This document shows positions 36,845 to 49,900 of a stretch of DNA of 64,000 nt, in pieces. Source of the stretch: Mactromeris polynyma (taxonomy: Eukaryota; Mollusca; Bivalvia; Venerida; Mactridae); the NCBI GenBank assembly GCA_032209605.1, contig JASFXZ010000018.1:3413904-3477903 (forward strand), read 5' to 3'. How positions within the stretch are numbered: the first letter of the stretch is position 1; each line of letters begins with the position of its first letter. Below the pieces are notes generated by a model. The model did not search any database and was not told where the DNA came from. It worked only from the letters and a program-made list of their open reading frames with translations. The translations under genes and the position numbers were made by a program.

Positions 36845-37020
36845 TGAGGCTGTGGTTCATCGTTTTGCTCACTTACTCTTTATTTTGAAGTCTGTGTAGC
36901 TCTTTCCTATATCGCCACTTTAGTCCTATACATAGCCCCTAGCGTTTTGTGTCGACTAGCCCCTGTTCCGTGAACGTGACGTCCCTTGTGCTTCTCTTTC
37001 ACACTTTTGATTTAACATTT
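36845..37020 (+). repeat. Degenerate dispersed repeat copy
   Basis: Contains CCCCTAGCGTTTTGTGTCGA and CCCTGTTCCGTGAACGTGAC followed by GTCCCTTGTGCTTCTCTTTC, aligned loosely with the other copies. Confidence 0.45.
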
Positions 37021-37814
37021 ATGCGTTAACTCGTATCTCGGTGTGGTCTTTCAAAAACGTAAGCTTTTATGTATAGAGAGCGACGAATGTTACTAAACTT
37101 TTTTCTTAACCAGTATTGATTACTTCCCTTGGTGAAGCAAATTTAAGACCAGGCGATAAGTTATCTTTTGAGTTGGTGATTTCCTAACAGTTTCATGAAT
37201 CTGTACATTGTTGGTAGTCAGTATTTAATATATTGTCTTAATGATAATGTTTTTGATTTGTACTTGTTACGTTTTGCGGTATATTACATTGCTAGTTCGA
37301 AAATAATTTACTACATAACTACCAAAATAACTGGTGTAACGTTGTGTTTTGAGTGTTTTGTTGCTGCAGATATTGTATAATGGTAGAAAATTTTAAGTGA
37401 ACATGTAATTCAACAGTAAATGTCTAGGGTCATTGTATTTCATGTTGTCTCTTGAAAATACATTTATACAAGAATTAATGCAAATGATAGTCTGCATGTG
37501 AAAAGGTGTATTTCGCAAACTTGAGACTAAATGTTTTAATGTATGCGTATACACAGTACAGCAAGGTGCACATGTGTAATCATGTCTTAAAATAAAAACA
37601 GTACAAACTGTTATCAATATGTTTGTTCGCTCTTCAACTTGAGGAGTCGTTATGATTTGTTATACTAACAAATTGTGCTATTATAGTTATGTGTCTAAAT
37701 GGTACACACTAGTATTTTCATGTACTATAGAATTGTTAAGTGCAATGTTATGGTCATTTCAACGTAAAGTCATTTTTTTTCCAATTTCGTCTTCACAGGT
37801 GTTTACAAGACAAG
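37021..37814. other. Intergenic, 3' flank of gene C
   Basis: Contains AATAAA-like motifs but none that I can assign firmly as the gene C polyadenylation signal. No exon recognised. Confidence 0.4.
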
Positions 37815-37906
37815 TTAGCCGTCTTTGTTGATATCCTGCTGAACCTTGAGTTTGGGAACGACAAATTTCCTGTACACTATAACTGACACGACGGTCGCAG
37901 CAACAA
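37815..37906 (-). CDS. Gene C exon 11 (TM end, tail, stop)
   Basis: 92 bp. Codes VAATVVSVIVYRKFVVPKLK, then VQQDINKDG and TAA at 37815-37817. Acceptor ttttcag. Confidence 0.85.
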
Positions 37907-40900
37907 CTGAAAATTGTGAATATTCTGATTTCAGGATTGAGGTGAACAATTTCTACTTAAAAATTAAATGATACGAAGGAATCAAAAGTCTAATTTAGAC
38001 TTTAATCAACATACACTAAAAAAATAAAATCGAACATTTAATCTGATCATAAATGTGCTTAAACTTGCCATCTATGCATGAGTAGTTATTCAATGTAGAA
38101 CGCAACGAAAATGAAATAAAGAGCATCATCAATTGTCAAACAAACGCATTAGCTAAGTGTTTTGAAATAACTCAAGTTTTATATACCTGCAATGGCACCG
38201 AGAAGTCCACCAACTATTGCACCTACTGGTGTCCCTGACTGATACCGAAGAACAAATACAACAACGTCAATATGAAAATAATTATATAAAACTTATGAAA
38301 CAATAGTTTATCAATAAACAAACTAAGTATAAATAATTTAAGAATATTAATTGTGTGTTTAAATTTTAAATTTTCTATATGTACATGTTTGTGTATACGA
38401 AAATATGAATGACATCCAATATTTGTTGCTGTAGATCTATGTAAATTGTTATGGATATAAGGGAATTTTCATCAAATTATTGTTGTTTAATGAGAAATTA
38501 ATGTGCAGAAAGTCCTATTATTTCTTGATCACCACTCGTATTATTATGATACTTCTATCGGATCTATAATTTAAAATGTATTGCGTCATTTCTGGACTAT
38601 ATATTTTGTTTATATTTATCAAAAAGTGGACAGTGCATTTAAACAAAAGATACTTACATCTTCGTTCAATACTGTAAAGATTCGAAACACTTCCGGACCA
38701 CCAGATAATGCACCACGACCGGAACTAAACCTTGCAGATATCGTTACCGTTCTATAAAATTCAGAGAATAAAACTGCATAAATAAATGTTGATCGACAGA
38801 TAAGGAAGCGCATACAACACAATCACGTGCATATAAATGTTATTCACACATCGCGTGAAATGTGTTATGCCTTAACTGGAGCTTTCACCGATTAATACCC
38901 CCGCAATACCGCTTTATCAGATGTATTTTCGAGAATATCTAAGATAGCCATAAGTCAGCCATCTTGAATGTGATCGGAAATCATATCATGCGCTACAACT
39001 CATTATTTAAAATATTTGTGTAAAGTTCTAGGAAAATCCTCCTAAAGATGCAAAAGAAGTTTGCTCCGTAAGTTTTTGAAAAATCAAGATGGCCGCCATT
39101 CAGCCATCTGGAGTGTGATCGGAACAAACATCATGTCACGCACTTAAACCCATCATGTAGACTACTTGTTTGAACTTTCATAAAAATCTTACAAAACTTA
39201 AGAAGTAGCTCGCTCCACAAGGTTTTGGGAAAATCTAAGATGGCCGCCAGTCGGTTAATGAAAGTCCGGGACGTGACGTGGCCAGACTCGACGGGACAAT
39301 ATGCGTGGATACCTTTATAGTCCCAACTTCACTTTGTCGAGCGGGAGTATAACAAAGCCTGTTAACTGCATTTTTTATATCAGCTCGATTGAGAAGGAAG
39401 ACAAAAGTTTCAAGTTTCAAAAAAGTACTTCGAATGATAACCCGGGCTATTTATATAAGCATTCGCAGAAGATTGTTTCGCGTAGTAGGTAGTTACAGAA
39501 AATACCATGTAAATGGCTTACGTGGATGTTCCCGCTGTCCCTGCTTTTAAGACGAACACACCGGTGTCGTGTTTACCCGGTAATAATGTAAAATTCACTG
39601 CCTTTGGTTCTAGCACGAAATTCCCGCTATCTTGGATGCTGACTTCAATATGCCGTGCTGACACATGATAAGCTGTCACCGTAAAGTTGATGTTCAGTCT
39701 CGAGTCTTCAAACAGCTTCACTCCTAAATGTAGAAATATTAGTTCTGATCATTACATCCATACGGTCAATTGATTATTAACAGGTAATACGAAAAAATAG
39801 AAAATGTAAGATTTTCACGTTTGACCTTAGTGTTACTGAAAGGCAGCAGCATTTGTATAATGTTTATATAACTCACGCACATACATAGGCACTACACTTG
39901 TGTATGTATTACCGCAGAGTAACCATGCACTAAAGAATTGAACACTTGACTTACCTTTGTAAGATGGTACATCAAGTGCAACTCTTACTGGTTCTACACC
40001 TCGTGGATCAATACGCTGGAACTTATTACTGGAGTTGTCGGTTCCTACTATACCAACATAGAATGGCTGTGAAATATGCAAACATATATGTTAAATAAGT
40101 GAAACCATTAGAATAGGTTGTTAAACATTAAAATTGAATGCGGAGGTCAATAAGAAAATACCGTATGAAAAGTGCAGCAATATCAGAAGCTAAGAGATAC
40201 TATACATATCATTAGCTAGACAATAGCAATGACAATAGCGGCACACGACACAGACAAACGTAACGCCTGAGGATAGAAGTACCCCATAGAGCGATTGCTT
40301 GCATGTATACTACTGCTGGTGCAAACCAGGTTGACGAGTGCACACAATTCTAAAGTTTTCCAACTATCAGCCGAATAATATGAACCGTGTAAATGAGAAA
40401 ATCACTGATGGACAGCACCTTAAAGTAAGAGATATAACATACAACACTAAGGATTGTAATATACATGACATATGAAACAAATCAAACATGTACCCGATGA
40501 CTTATAAGAAGCCACAGATGAGAACACGACAATGGCTCGACTGTACAAATAAAAAATCAGACGCATTCCTTCTGTTCCTGGGGTTAAAGAGTGAAACATC
40601 CATATTTCTGTAGTATAAACAAGAGGGAAACGAGATGACAAACCGAAATGTGTTCAGTGCGTAGCATGAAACATGATCATATCCTCTCCTAATAAACTTT
40701 CATGTCTTTAATAAACACCAACTCGCAGTTCCAGGATCTAACTAAAGTGTGTAAGTAATGTAATATAGTAAAACGTCGGATGCGAACTAAGTTTTTCTCT
40801 AAACCGTGCTGGATACGGTATGACATTATTGACAGAAATAATTAATGAATAAGAAGACTGAAGTATAATAATGAAATAATGACTATAACAAGAAGAAGAA

Positions 40901-43900
40901 AGGGAGAGGGTGAGAATGAGTGGGTGACGGTGTGGAGGGCGGTGAGAGTAAGTGGGTGACGGAGGAAAGGCAGATAGTGTGTGAGACGGGGTGTGAGAGT
41001 GAGTGGGTGACGGTGTGGAAGGCGGTGATAGTGAGTGGGTGACGGAGTGGAAGGCGGTGATAGTGAGTGCGTGACGGAGTGGAAGGCGGTGAGAGTGAGT
41101 GGGTGACGGAGTGGAAGGCGGTGAGAGTGAGTGGGTGACGGAGTGGAAGGCGGTGAGAGTGAGTGGGTGACGGTGTGGAAGGCGGTGAGAGTGAGTGTGT
41201 GACGGTGTGAAAGGCGGTGATAGTGAGTGGGTGACGGTTTGGAAGGCGGTGAGAGTGAGTGGGTGACGGTTTGGAAGGCGGTGAGAGTGAGTGGGTGACG
41301 AAGTGGAAGGCGATGAGAGTGAGTGGGTGACGGAGTGGAAGGCGGTGAGAGTGAGTGGGTGACGGTGTAGAAGGCGGTGAGAGTGAGTGTGTGACGGTGT
41401 GGAAGGCGGTGTGTGTGAATGTGTGACGGTGTGGAAGGCCGTGAGAGTGAGTGTTTGACGGTGTTGAAGGCGGCGTGAGTGAGTGTGTGACGGTGTGGAA
41501 GGCGGTGAGAGTGAGTGTGTGACGGTGTGGAAGGCGGTGAGAGTGAGTGTTTGACGGTGTTGAAGGCGGTGAGAGTGAGTGGGTGACGGTGTGGAAGGCG
41601 GTGAGAGTGAGTGTGTGACGGTGTGGAAGGCGGCGTGAGTGAGTGTGTGACGGTGTGGAAGGCCGTGAGAGTGAGAGTGTTTGACGGTGTTGAAGGCGGT
41701 GAGAGTGAGTGGGTGACGGTGTGGAAGGCGGTGAGAGTGAGTGTGTGACGGTGTGGAAGGCGGCGTGAGTGAGTGTGTGACGGTGTGGAAGGCCGTGAGT
41801 GAGTGTTTGACGGTGTTGAAGGCGGCGTGAGTGAGTGTTTGACGGTGTGGAAGGCGGTGAGAGTGAGTGTGTGACGGTGTTGAAGGCGGCGTGAGTGAGT
41901 GTGTGACGGTGTGGAAGACGGTGAGAGTGAGTGTGTGACAGAGGAAAGGCAGAGAATGTGTAAGAGGGGGTGTTAGAGTGAGTGGGTGACGGTTTGGAAG
42001 GTGGTGAGAGTGAGTGGATGACGGAGGAAAGGCAGAGTATGTGTGAGAGGGGTGTTAGAGTGAGTGGGTGACGGCTTGGAGGGCGGTGAGAATGAGTGGG
42101 TGACGGTGTGGAGGGCGGTGAGAGTGAGTGGGTGACGGAGGAAAGGCAGAGTATGTGTGAGAGGGGTGTTAGAGTGAGTGGGTGACGGTGTGGAAGGCGG
42201 TTGGAGGTAAGCGGAGATAGTGGGTTTGTGAGACGGAGTAGGTGATGGAGTAGAAGGCTTAAATAGTGGGATTGATTGAGGGGGGAGTTTGAGAGTAGAA
42301 TAGTTTTGGAGAGGAACGGGAGATAGAGACCGAGAAAATGGATAGATAACGCTGAAATAATTTATAAACTTCGACTCGGACCATACACCTTTACCTCAAA
42401 CAGGATTGTCGTATTTCCTGCTTCTAGAGAGTCATTGTATGTTTCGTTGAATGAGATTATTTTGGTTAACTTAATACGTGTTTTCGAAAACATATACACA
42501 CTTTCGACGGATTGCACATCACTCATTCCTGATATGATTATCAGGAGTCTATATCGGTCACCTGAAATTTAATCATTACCAATATAAAGTATATAAGGTT
42601 TTTGATATATAACTACAAAATGTTATCAATATAAACTATGATATAAAATCATGAATTACAAACTCAAAATATTAAACCTTCTCGATGGACGTAACTTTAT
42701 TAACTGTGCAAATTGATCACCTAATTTCGATTCTTATACAGCATAATTATACAATATTATTTGTAAATGTAATTATGTACTTATGTGTTCTTTCTATTAT
42801 TATTATTTTCTCCATTTTAAAATATTTTATATTCATTTTTTTTAGATATTGCGTATCTGAAATTAATTCTCAATAAAGTCGTTTGATTTAAATTTAAACA
42901 ATGATATACGTAAAACAAGAGGCCCAAGATGACATGACGCTCTACTGGCTACATTGTGCACTTGGACCCCTTTGATAAGCATTTTTTTGGCAAGGCAATT
43001 TTCGAAGTTAATCCCCGTTATAACTCAATTTTGACCCCAGAGGCATAATTTGATCACTCTTGATGGGGCACAGTAATCAATTCTACATACCAAATATCAA
43101 AAACTTGGGCCGTACTGTTTCGGAAAAGAATGGTTTCAAAGATATTTCCTATCTAAGTCTATGTTAAACATGTGACCTTTGGGATGGGCCAAAATTTACC
43201 TCTGGGGCATAATTCAAACCATCTTGGTAAAGGACAAGTAGACAATGCTACATACCAATTATCAATTCCCCATAGACAGTATATGTTAAACATGTGACTC
43301 ATGGGACAGTGCCGATATTGACCCAAGGGACTTAATTTGAACAATATTTGTAGGGGACTGTTAGACAATGTTTCATGATAAATATGAAAGCTCATGTTTT
43401 GACCTATTTATGCAACATACCCTTATACGGTGGCATATTTCTGCCACCAGTTAAATAGTTAATTAACTAGATAATTATGTGGTTAACTAGATAAATGTCA
43501 TGATAAATTTTCATACAAGATAAATATTTTAATAGATAGATAGCGCGATAAATATCTAGTTAACCACATACTTATCAAGTTAATTAAGTCGTTAATGAGT
43601 TAAGCATCTAGTTAATGACATAATAAACTAGTTAATTTTCACGGTAAGTAGATATCTAGATAGTTAACTTGTTAACCTTTTAATTAACTAGAATAGTATG
43701 TAGTTAACTACATGTAGTTACTTATCGCGTTAACAACTTAACATTTACCTTCACATTATGCAGCTAATGCGTTACATATCTAGTTAACTAGATAATTATG
43801 TGGTTAACTAAATATGCCTTGTGTTAACTACTTAACACTTATTAAAAAAATATTGTCCATACTGGGTTTAAGTGGGTAAGTGGTGGCATTTGTGGGAACT

Positions 43901-46900
43901 ATGTAAGAAGACCACACACGGACCATTCCTGAGGAGTTATGTAAAAATTGGCCAATCGATTTAGAAGGAAATGTCGATTGAATGAAAAGTAAACAGACTG
44001 ACGCACGCACGGATGGACGCAAGCACGTACGGTCGCGCGCACGCACACACGCACACTCACACACGACGGACAATTCGCCATGATATAAATTCTCCGGCCT
44101 TTGGCCAGTAGAGCTAATATATATATACATATATACAAATTTACAAACTTGCAATCGGACTATCATCTAATGAAGTGTTTGATCCGACCTCGAACAGTTC
44201 ATATGTGATATACACAGGACTTTCTCCTTGTACGGCGACATCCCATGTAGAGTCATCATTTCTTTTAAATGTCCATGTACCATTATCAGTCTTAGATAAT
44301 GAAAAGAAATACGTTTATCGAAGGTAGAAGGTAATACTAAACTATTTGCATATCAAAAAGGAAATATATATCTCCTACACAGTGATCTCCTCTCACAGAT
44401 ATCGGAGATATCTGCTATCAAAAGTGTTAACTCAATATTTTGACGAATTTATCACTTCATTTTTTCGACATTTTCGTATTACAGTAGTTTTATATCAACT
44501 ATATATAAGACGTTAAACGGTTGAACAAATAAAATTATAGACAAAATTAAAACATAATTAAGGATACCATTTTTATAACGCATCGGTTTGTTTGTAAACA
44601 CAAATATATATGATTAACTTTGAGATTCATATTGCCAATGTGATAAAATATTTCCATCCATTACTGATTCCGTAGACAAAGATAAAAGAGTGTTTACAAC
44701 ATGTGCTGTCTGGCGAAAACGCGGCGGCGAAGAACAGACACTTGCGTGTTATATATAATTTTAGGTATATAATGTGTATTGAAGTTTATGTATTTTAAGG
44801 TTATCTTATTAGGAGTATCCTACAGAAATGCTTGTCTTTATAACACGTCGAATAATCTTTATAATGTACGACCCTCGTACATAAGTGTTATGTGTACGTT
44901 ACGATGTCGAAAGCTATTTAATTAGGATTCACCTTATCGCAATCGTGTATTGTTTTAAAGTCAACTTACATGATTTAGAGGAATGTCCAGAGTTGCGGTG
45001 ACTTTAGTGTCGTTGGTATTCAACATTGGCTGAATAGGGTAGAGATGCCCTGAAAAACAGCGACCATAGATTTGCTTGTATACATATTATCAGGAGGGAA
45101 ACTATCGGGGGGCTTGAATCGAAAATCATAAATACTGTAATCATCAATAATACTCGTATGGTCATAATTATATTACATTTATATTGCACAAAAATAGAGT
45201 TACTATCGCAGTATGATGGTAATGACGAAAGTTCATACACGTGAACACAATTGAAATTATATTACCAATAGTATGGGCTTAAGTAGCAATCCCCAAGGAC
45301 GCTGAAAATAATAGTCTGGTTATAACTATATTGCAGTGAAAATTGCATTTTGTATTTTTAAATAGTAATGCATCGTCGAATACATTATAATATTCATCAA
45401 TATGAACTATGACGTACATACACCTGTATTGTAATACATCAAAGGATATACCTCCCGGGTTTGTAGCATTGATCACTGGAGTGGTCCCCTCTGATGTCAC
45501 TTGGAATATTAATCGCTCCATTGTTTCATCTACAAACACAGTGTAATTATGACCTGCATGGGATTTGTCGATAAATCGAGCAATGTCCACTAATCTAGAA
45601 TCGGAGCTCCTCTGAAAAGTGAAGAAGTGTCATCTGTACGCGTTTATTGCAAGTGATAAGGCGGATTAAGTCCTACAGAGAGTTTAGTAGGATTTAAGTT
45701 AAGATATGATATCAAATAAATCAATTATGATTTAATTGATTATGGCCAGGAAGTTAATCCAAAACTTAACATACTAAGATATCAACCACGCAATAAAATG
45801 TCAATAATGAAAGACAAGAAACGAATGTCTCATATTCGTACATGGAGCGCCAGTAGGATGCATATACGTAGATATAGATATCGTTTATGATTGCAGATGG
45901 AGACGCTTGGTGTATGAAGCCCTTGTTTTGTGCATTTATTTTATTTAACCACTCGAATAATTAACAGACATAAAGTCATATTGGCCATTGGCATCATCTT
46001 AAAGAAAGTACGCTCCATTATACTTCAATTAAGAAAGTTCTGTGCTGTTAGATGTGTATTCGACATCAGATAATATAAAGTAAATATTACGTGATTGATT
46101 GAATTCACGAGACAAGTACTGTTACATATCAATATGAAATCAGACATTATTTTCTTAAATCCGTTGGTAAAGTATCTCGTATGTCAACATCTTAGTAACA
46201 ATATGTTATATTTCCTTCTCACCTCGTGTCTTACCAGTACATCAAACATTCCGTGATCTGCTTCATCGACTCGTTCACCTACATGAAAAACATGAATTCG
46301 ACTTTTAAAAATTCTTCATTTTAAAAAAAATTGGTTATTAGAAAAAATCAAGTTTGTAAAAGACTGCTTACATTTAACTGATTACTGGAAGCCTAGTTCG
46401 ATGGGAAAGGTTACACAAAGTTACCCAAAGTATGTATTGATTTAGGTTTCATGAGGTGTTTTGCATAGTGAACACTTAACAGAGATTAATGGTTTTGATT
46501 TTTGTGACCTCCAGAATAAACAGTAAGTTTGTCTCTGCATGACCTGGATTAGCGTATGGTCTGTTTGTAAGACATCACAGGGGACTCGTTGTGGGAAAAT
46601 CGAGGTTTACTTTGTAACATGACGAGTAAGTTACTCGACTACTTTCATATGCTTTGATTTCGGAATTAGGATGTTAAGTCGATTTATCTGTTCAAACATT
46701 CAGAAAGATAAATATCGGTACGTGTATCTGGTAGTTACAAAAACAGCAAAAGTCGTTTTAAGATATTTGCGCTCCGATATGCATGAATTTTGAGATTACG
46801 ATTTTGTATTGTACATACTCTATTAAAAGTATGTTTTTTAATATAAACACTTAATTGTATGTGTTACGCATTAAAGATGCCTTATATAAACTGTTCTGTG

Positions 46901-49900
46901 CGAGGCCGGCATGTTGTCAAACTGGTGTAAGTCTGAGACTCATTGCAGGGATTTTGTTCTCTATGTGTAGAGTGGCCCTGTTTTCTTCCTTTAACTGTGC
47001 TGCCCTCTTTTAAGTTTGGCATACATTAATTCTCAGTTTCTAACAGCCTGTGTACTCTCTGTATGTGGAAATTTGTGATATATTAATTTTCTAGTGATAC
47101 TTTTAAAGTTCTGTTATATAAATTAATCAAATTATTATGCCTCTCTATGTCATGTACAACAATTTCGCTTTTCCGATAAGGGCGAAAGCGCTAAAAATGG
47201 CTTCAGTCGACACTATAGAATATAGAGGGAGCAGTTGACATTTTTGGCTATAACATTTTTATTTTTCAAATGATCTTAAAAGCACAGGTAGAATAACAAA
47301 CTGTCATTTATTACCTTTCGAGCTATTAAAAAGTATTTGATCTTTTAAAATATTTTGGCGGGGGAATTTGCATTTATATGTAACCACTCATATTCACATT
47401 GAATATAGTGTAATTCGGCCGAAAAAAATGCGAACTCTCTGGTTTAACTTGTAATCTGACGAAATATGCTTGAAAAAACAAAAAAGGCACAGGCGGAATT
47501 TAAAAGGAAAATTTATTCTTATTTTAAAGATATCTTTAAATAAATTTTCAATTGAAATTTAGGCGGGGGAATTTTGAGTATCCATTGTTTTTGCCAGTTC
47601 GGCATTCTATACGGAGTTTCACGGTTACCATCTTTCGAATGTTCGTTAGTGTCCGGACTAGCGTTATATGTTAGGGTGTGTTATCATTTTATTGCCCTTT
47701 ACTATACTAAGCAAATATATTATGCAATACTTGCGTTGCAGTTGTTTAATGCAGACAATTCGGAATCAGTGTAAAATATTTATAAGCAAAACTAAAAAAA
47801 TGATAATTGAAAATTAAATGTCCCAATTAGTATTTTAATGCCTTATTTTACAAGTTTATGATTAAATGTTGAATCAGTTATGGTGGTATACATCAGCTTC
47901 ATATGAATTTCATATATATAGACAGCGGTTGTTTAAAATGATAAATAAAACTGGTAGGAAATTGCAGTCCTAGTGGTCAAACATACGTTTTGGGAATAGA
48001 GTTAAGAGCTGGTTAGGCATTAGGTAATCGTTTACTTATTGGGATGGATCACATTTGTTGTTGTACTTTTAATATAAACATTATGTTTTAAACACATTTA
48101 AGGGAAATTTTGAAAATATGAATGTAGGCTGTATCTGGAAAAAACAAAATGCTTTTATTTTTGCAAAAATATAGGCCTAAATATTAACACGTACCAATAT
48201 ACCTGTATATAAGTCCGTGATATTAAAATTCCTTCTATAAACTATTGATTGAATACAATTATTTTAATGAATTCAGTAATGAAAGGTGTACAATTTCACA
48301 ACTCCCCCTTTCATTGTTTATCACTAAAACAACACCACGACAGATTTCTGTGTTATACAGACGCTTTCAATATATATAATTATATATATGATAAGTAATA
48401 TGAAAGCATGCCATCAACACGTAGGACCACAATGGAAATAAGAGTCAACACTTTGTTGTGCTATCCTAGGTTTTCGTGATGAATATTATGCTCATGTTAT
48501 AATTATTAGTTTAATGTTATGGCAAGTCTTAATTATCCACGTATCATGTACTCAACTACCGAAATAAATAGTATATTATTATTATTTAAATATCATTATT
48601 TTCTTATGCATGTAGTGAGTTCCATGAGACGTAGGTGTCAAGCAGGCTTTGAAGAAAGATGTTACAATCAATATTCACTCCATGACTTTTGTTTTTATGT
48701 GCTATTGGCATAAATACCCCGGCTGATGAAATGGATAACTTTTTGTATTTTTACTGACAGTTCCCAGGCTGTATTTTGCTGTATGGTTATTATTTCATGT
48801 TATTTTCTCCCCAGTTTCGGCTTATTGTTGCCGGCTGTCTTGTATTGTCCAGTGATCTTTTCTATCTATTAGTCCCCCCCTGTTTTTCCTCTCTGATTAT
48901 CCTAGTTATCCCTTATGGGCGACCTTTCCTTGCGCCCCTGTTCCCTTTAGTATGTACCCTTGAGTCTCAAATGCCTTATGTAACATGTATTGTTGTTTTC
49001 CCGGGGGTCTGTGTGGCGAGGCATAGTCTAATGAATGTAGCATTCCTTATACATGTAGCAACTTATTTTCTCTCTTTTAACACTTATTTTCGGAAGTTTT
49101 TATTTGGCAATGTTTTTATTAAGGATGTATTATTTCCTGATATAAAGTTTTTTTAATTCAGCTAGAAGAGATCGGCCGAACATATGATGGAACAATAATA
49201 TTTTACATGTGCTAATTAGCATTTTCGATAAAAATGGAAGATTCTGTATCATGCACATATTGTATACAATATTATATAAATAAAGTCATGTTTCGAGGAA
49301 CACGAAAAATCGGTCAATAGCGCTACCGGGATTCAAACCCGTGTCTACGGATTGCTGGTCCGTTATGCTAACCACTACACCACAGAAACATGAATCAATA
49401 CAATATCACGAGTATACGAGTGTTTCTCATATGGATATAGAGGTTACGGGTTCTTTCTACTTTCCACTTTTCATTTCATTATATACATCATTGATTCGCG
49501 CTAAAAGTTTAAGACCATGGGTATTTAAATAGGGCTTTCCGCATTAAAACTAGATTCCACGACTCTGCGGAACGAATACGCGTACTTTTAATAGTTTTAT
49601 TTTGGAAAGTCGACCTTTATGACGAGGATTCCTTGTATTTACCTACAATGTGATACGGCCTGATTCAACCATAACGTTTTGTTGATGAAATTATTATATG
49701 TGGTACTTAGTCAAATACTTGGTAACATTAATATCAAGTCATTATTGGAGAGACTGACACATAAACTGAATCAAAGTACTGCTGGGACCGTTGTATTCAC
49801 TGCTCTGTACAGCTGCTACATTTTTGGAAGGGTAAATGAAGCCCTTTTTCGACAACAACATGTGTCTGCTTTAATTATACCAAACTAGCTTCACCAGTCA

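Larger units (their letters stand above)
38239..39521 (-). other. Gene C introns 8 and 9
   Basis: Intron 9 is 38239-38657 and shows nothing further. Intron 8 (38752-39521) holds the two tandem units at 38938-39245. Confidence 0.55.
44291..46222 (-). other. Gene C introns 2, 3 and 4
   Basis: Intron 4 is 44291-44969, intron 3 is 45050-45451 and intron 2 is 45612-46222. No further exon or repeat recognised. Confidence 0.6.

Noticed and set aside
48776..49156. 126-residue plus-strand frame, and similar ones at 27252-27590, 34284-34538 and 56520-56771
   Set aside because: All lie in copies of the dispersed repeat and differ by frameshifts, so they are not a protein family under selection.
49315..49392. 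Functional tRNA gene
   Set aside because: Acceptor and T stems do not pair and U33 is replaced by C. It is treated as a SINE head or pseudogene.
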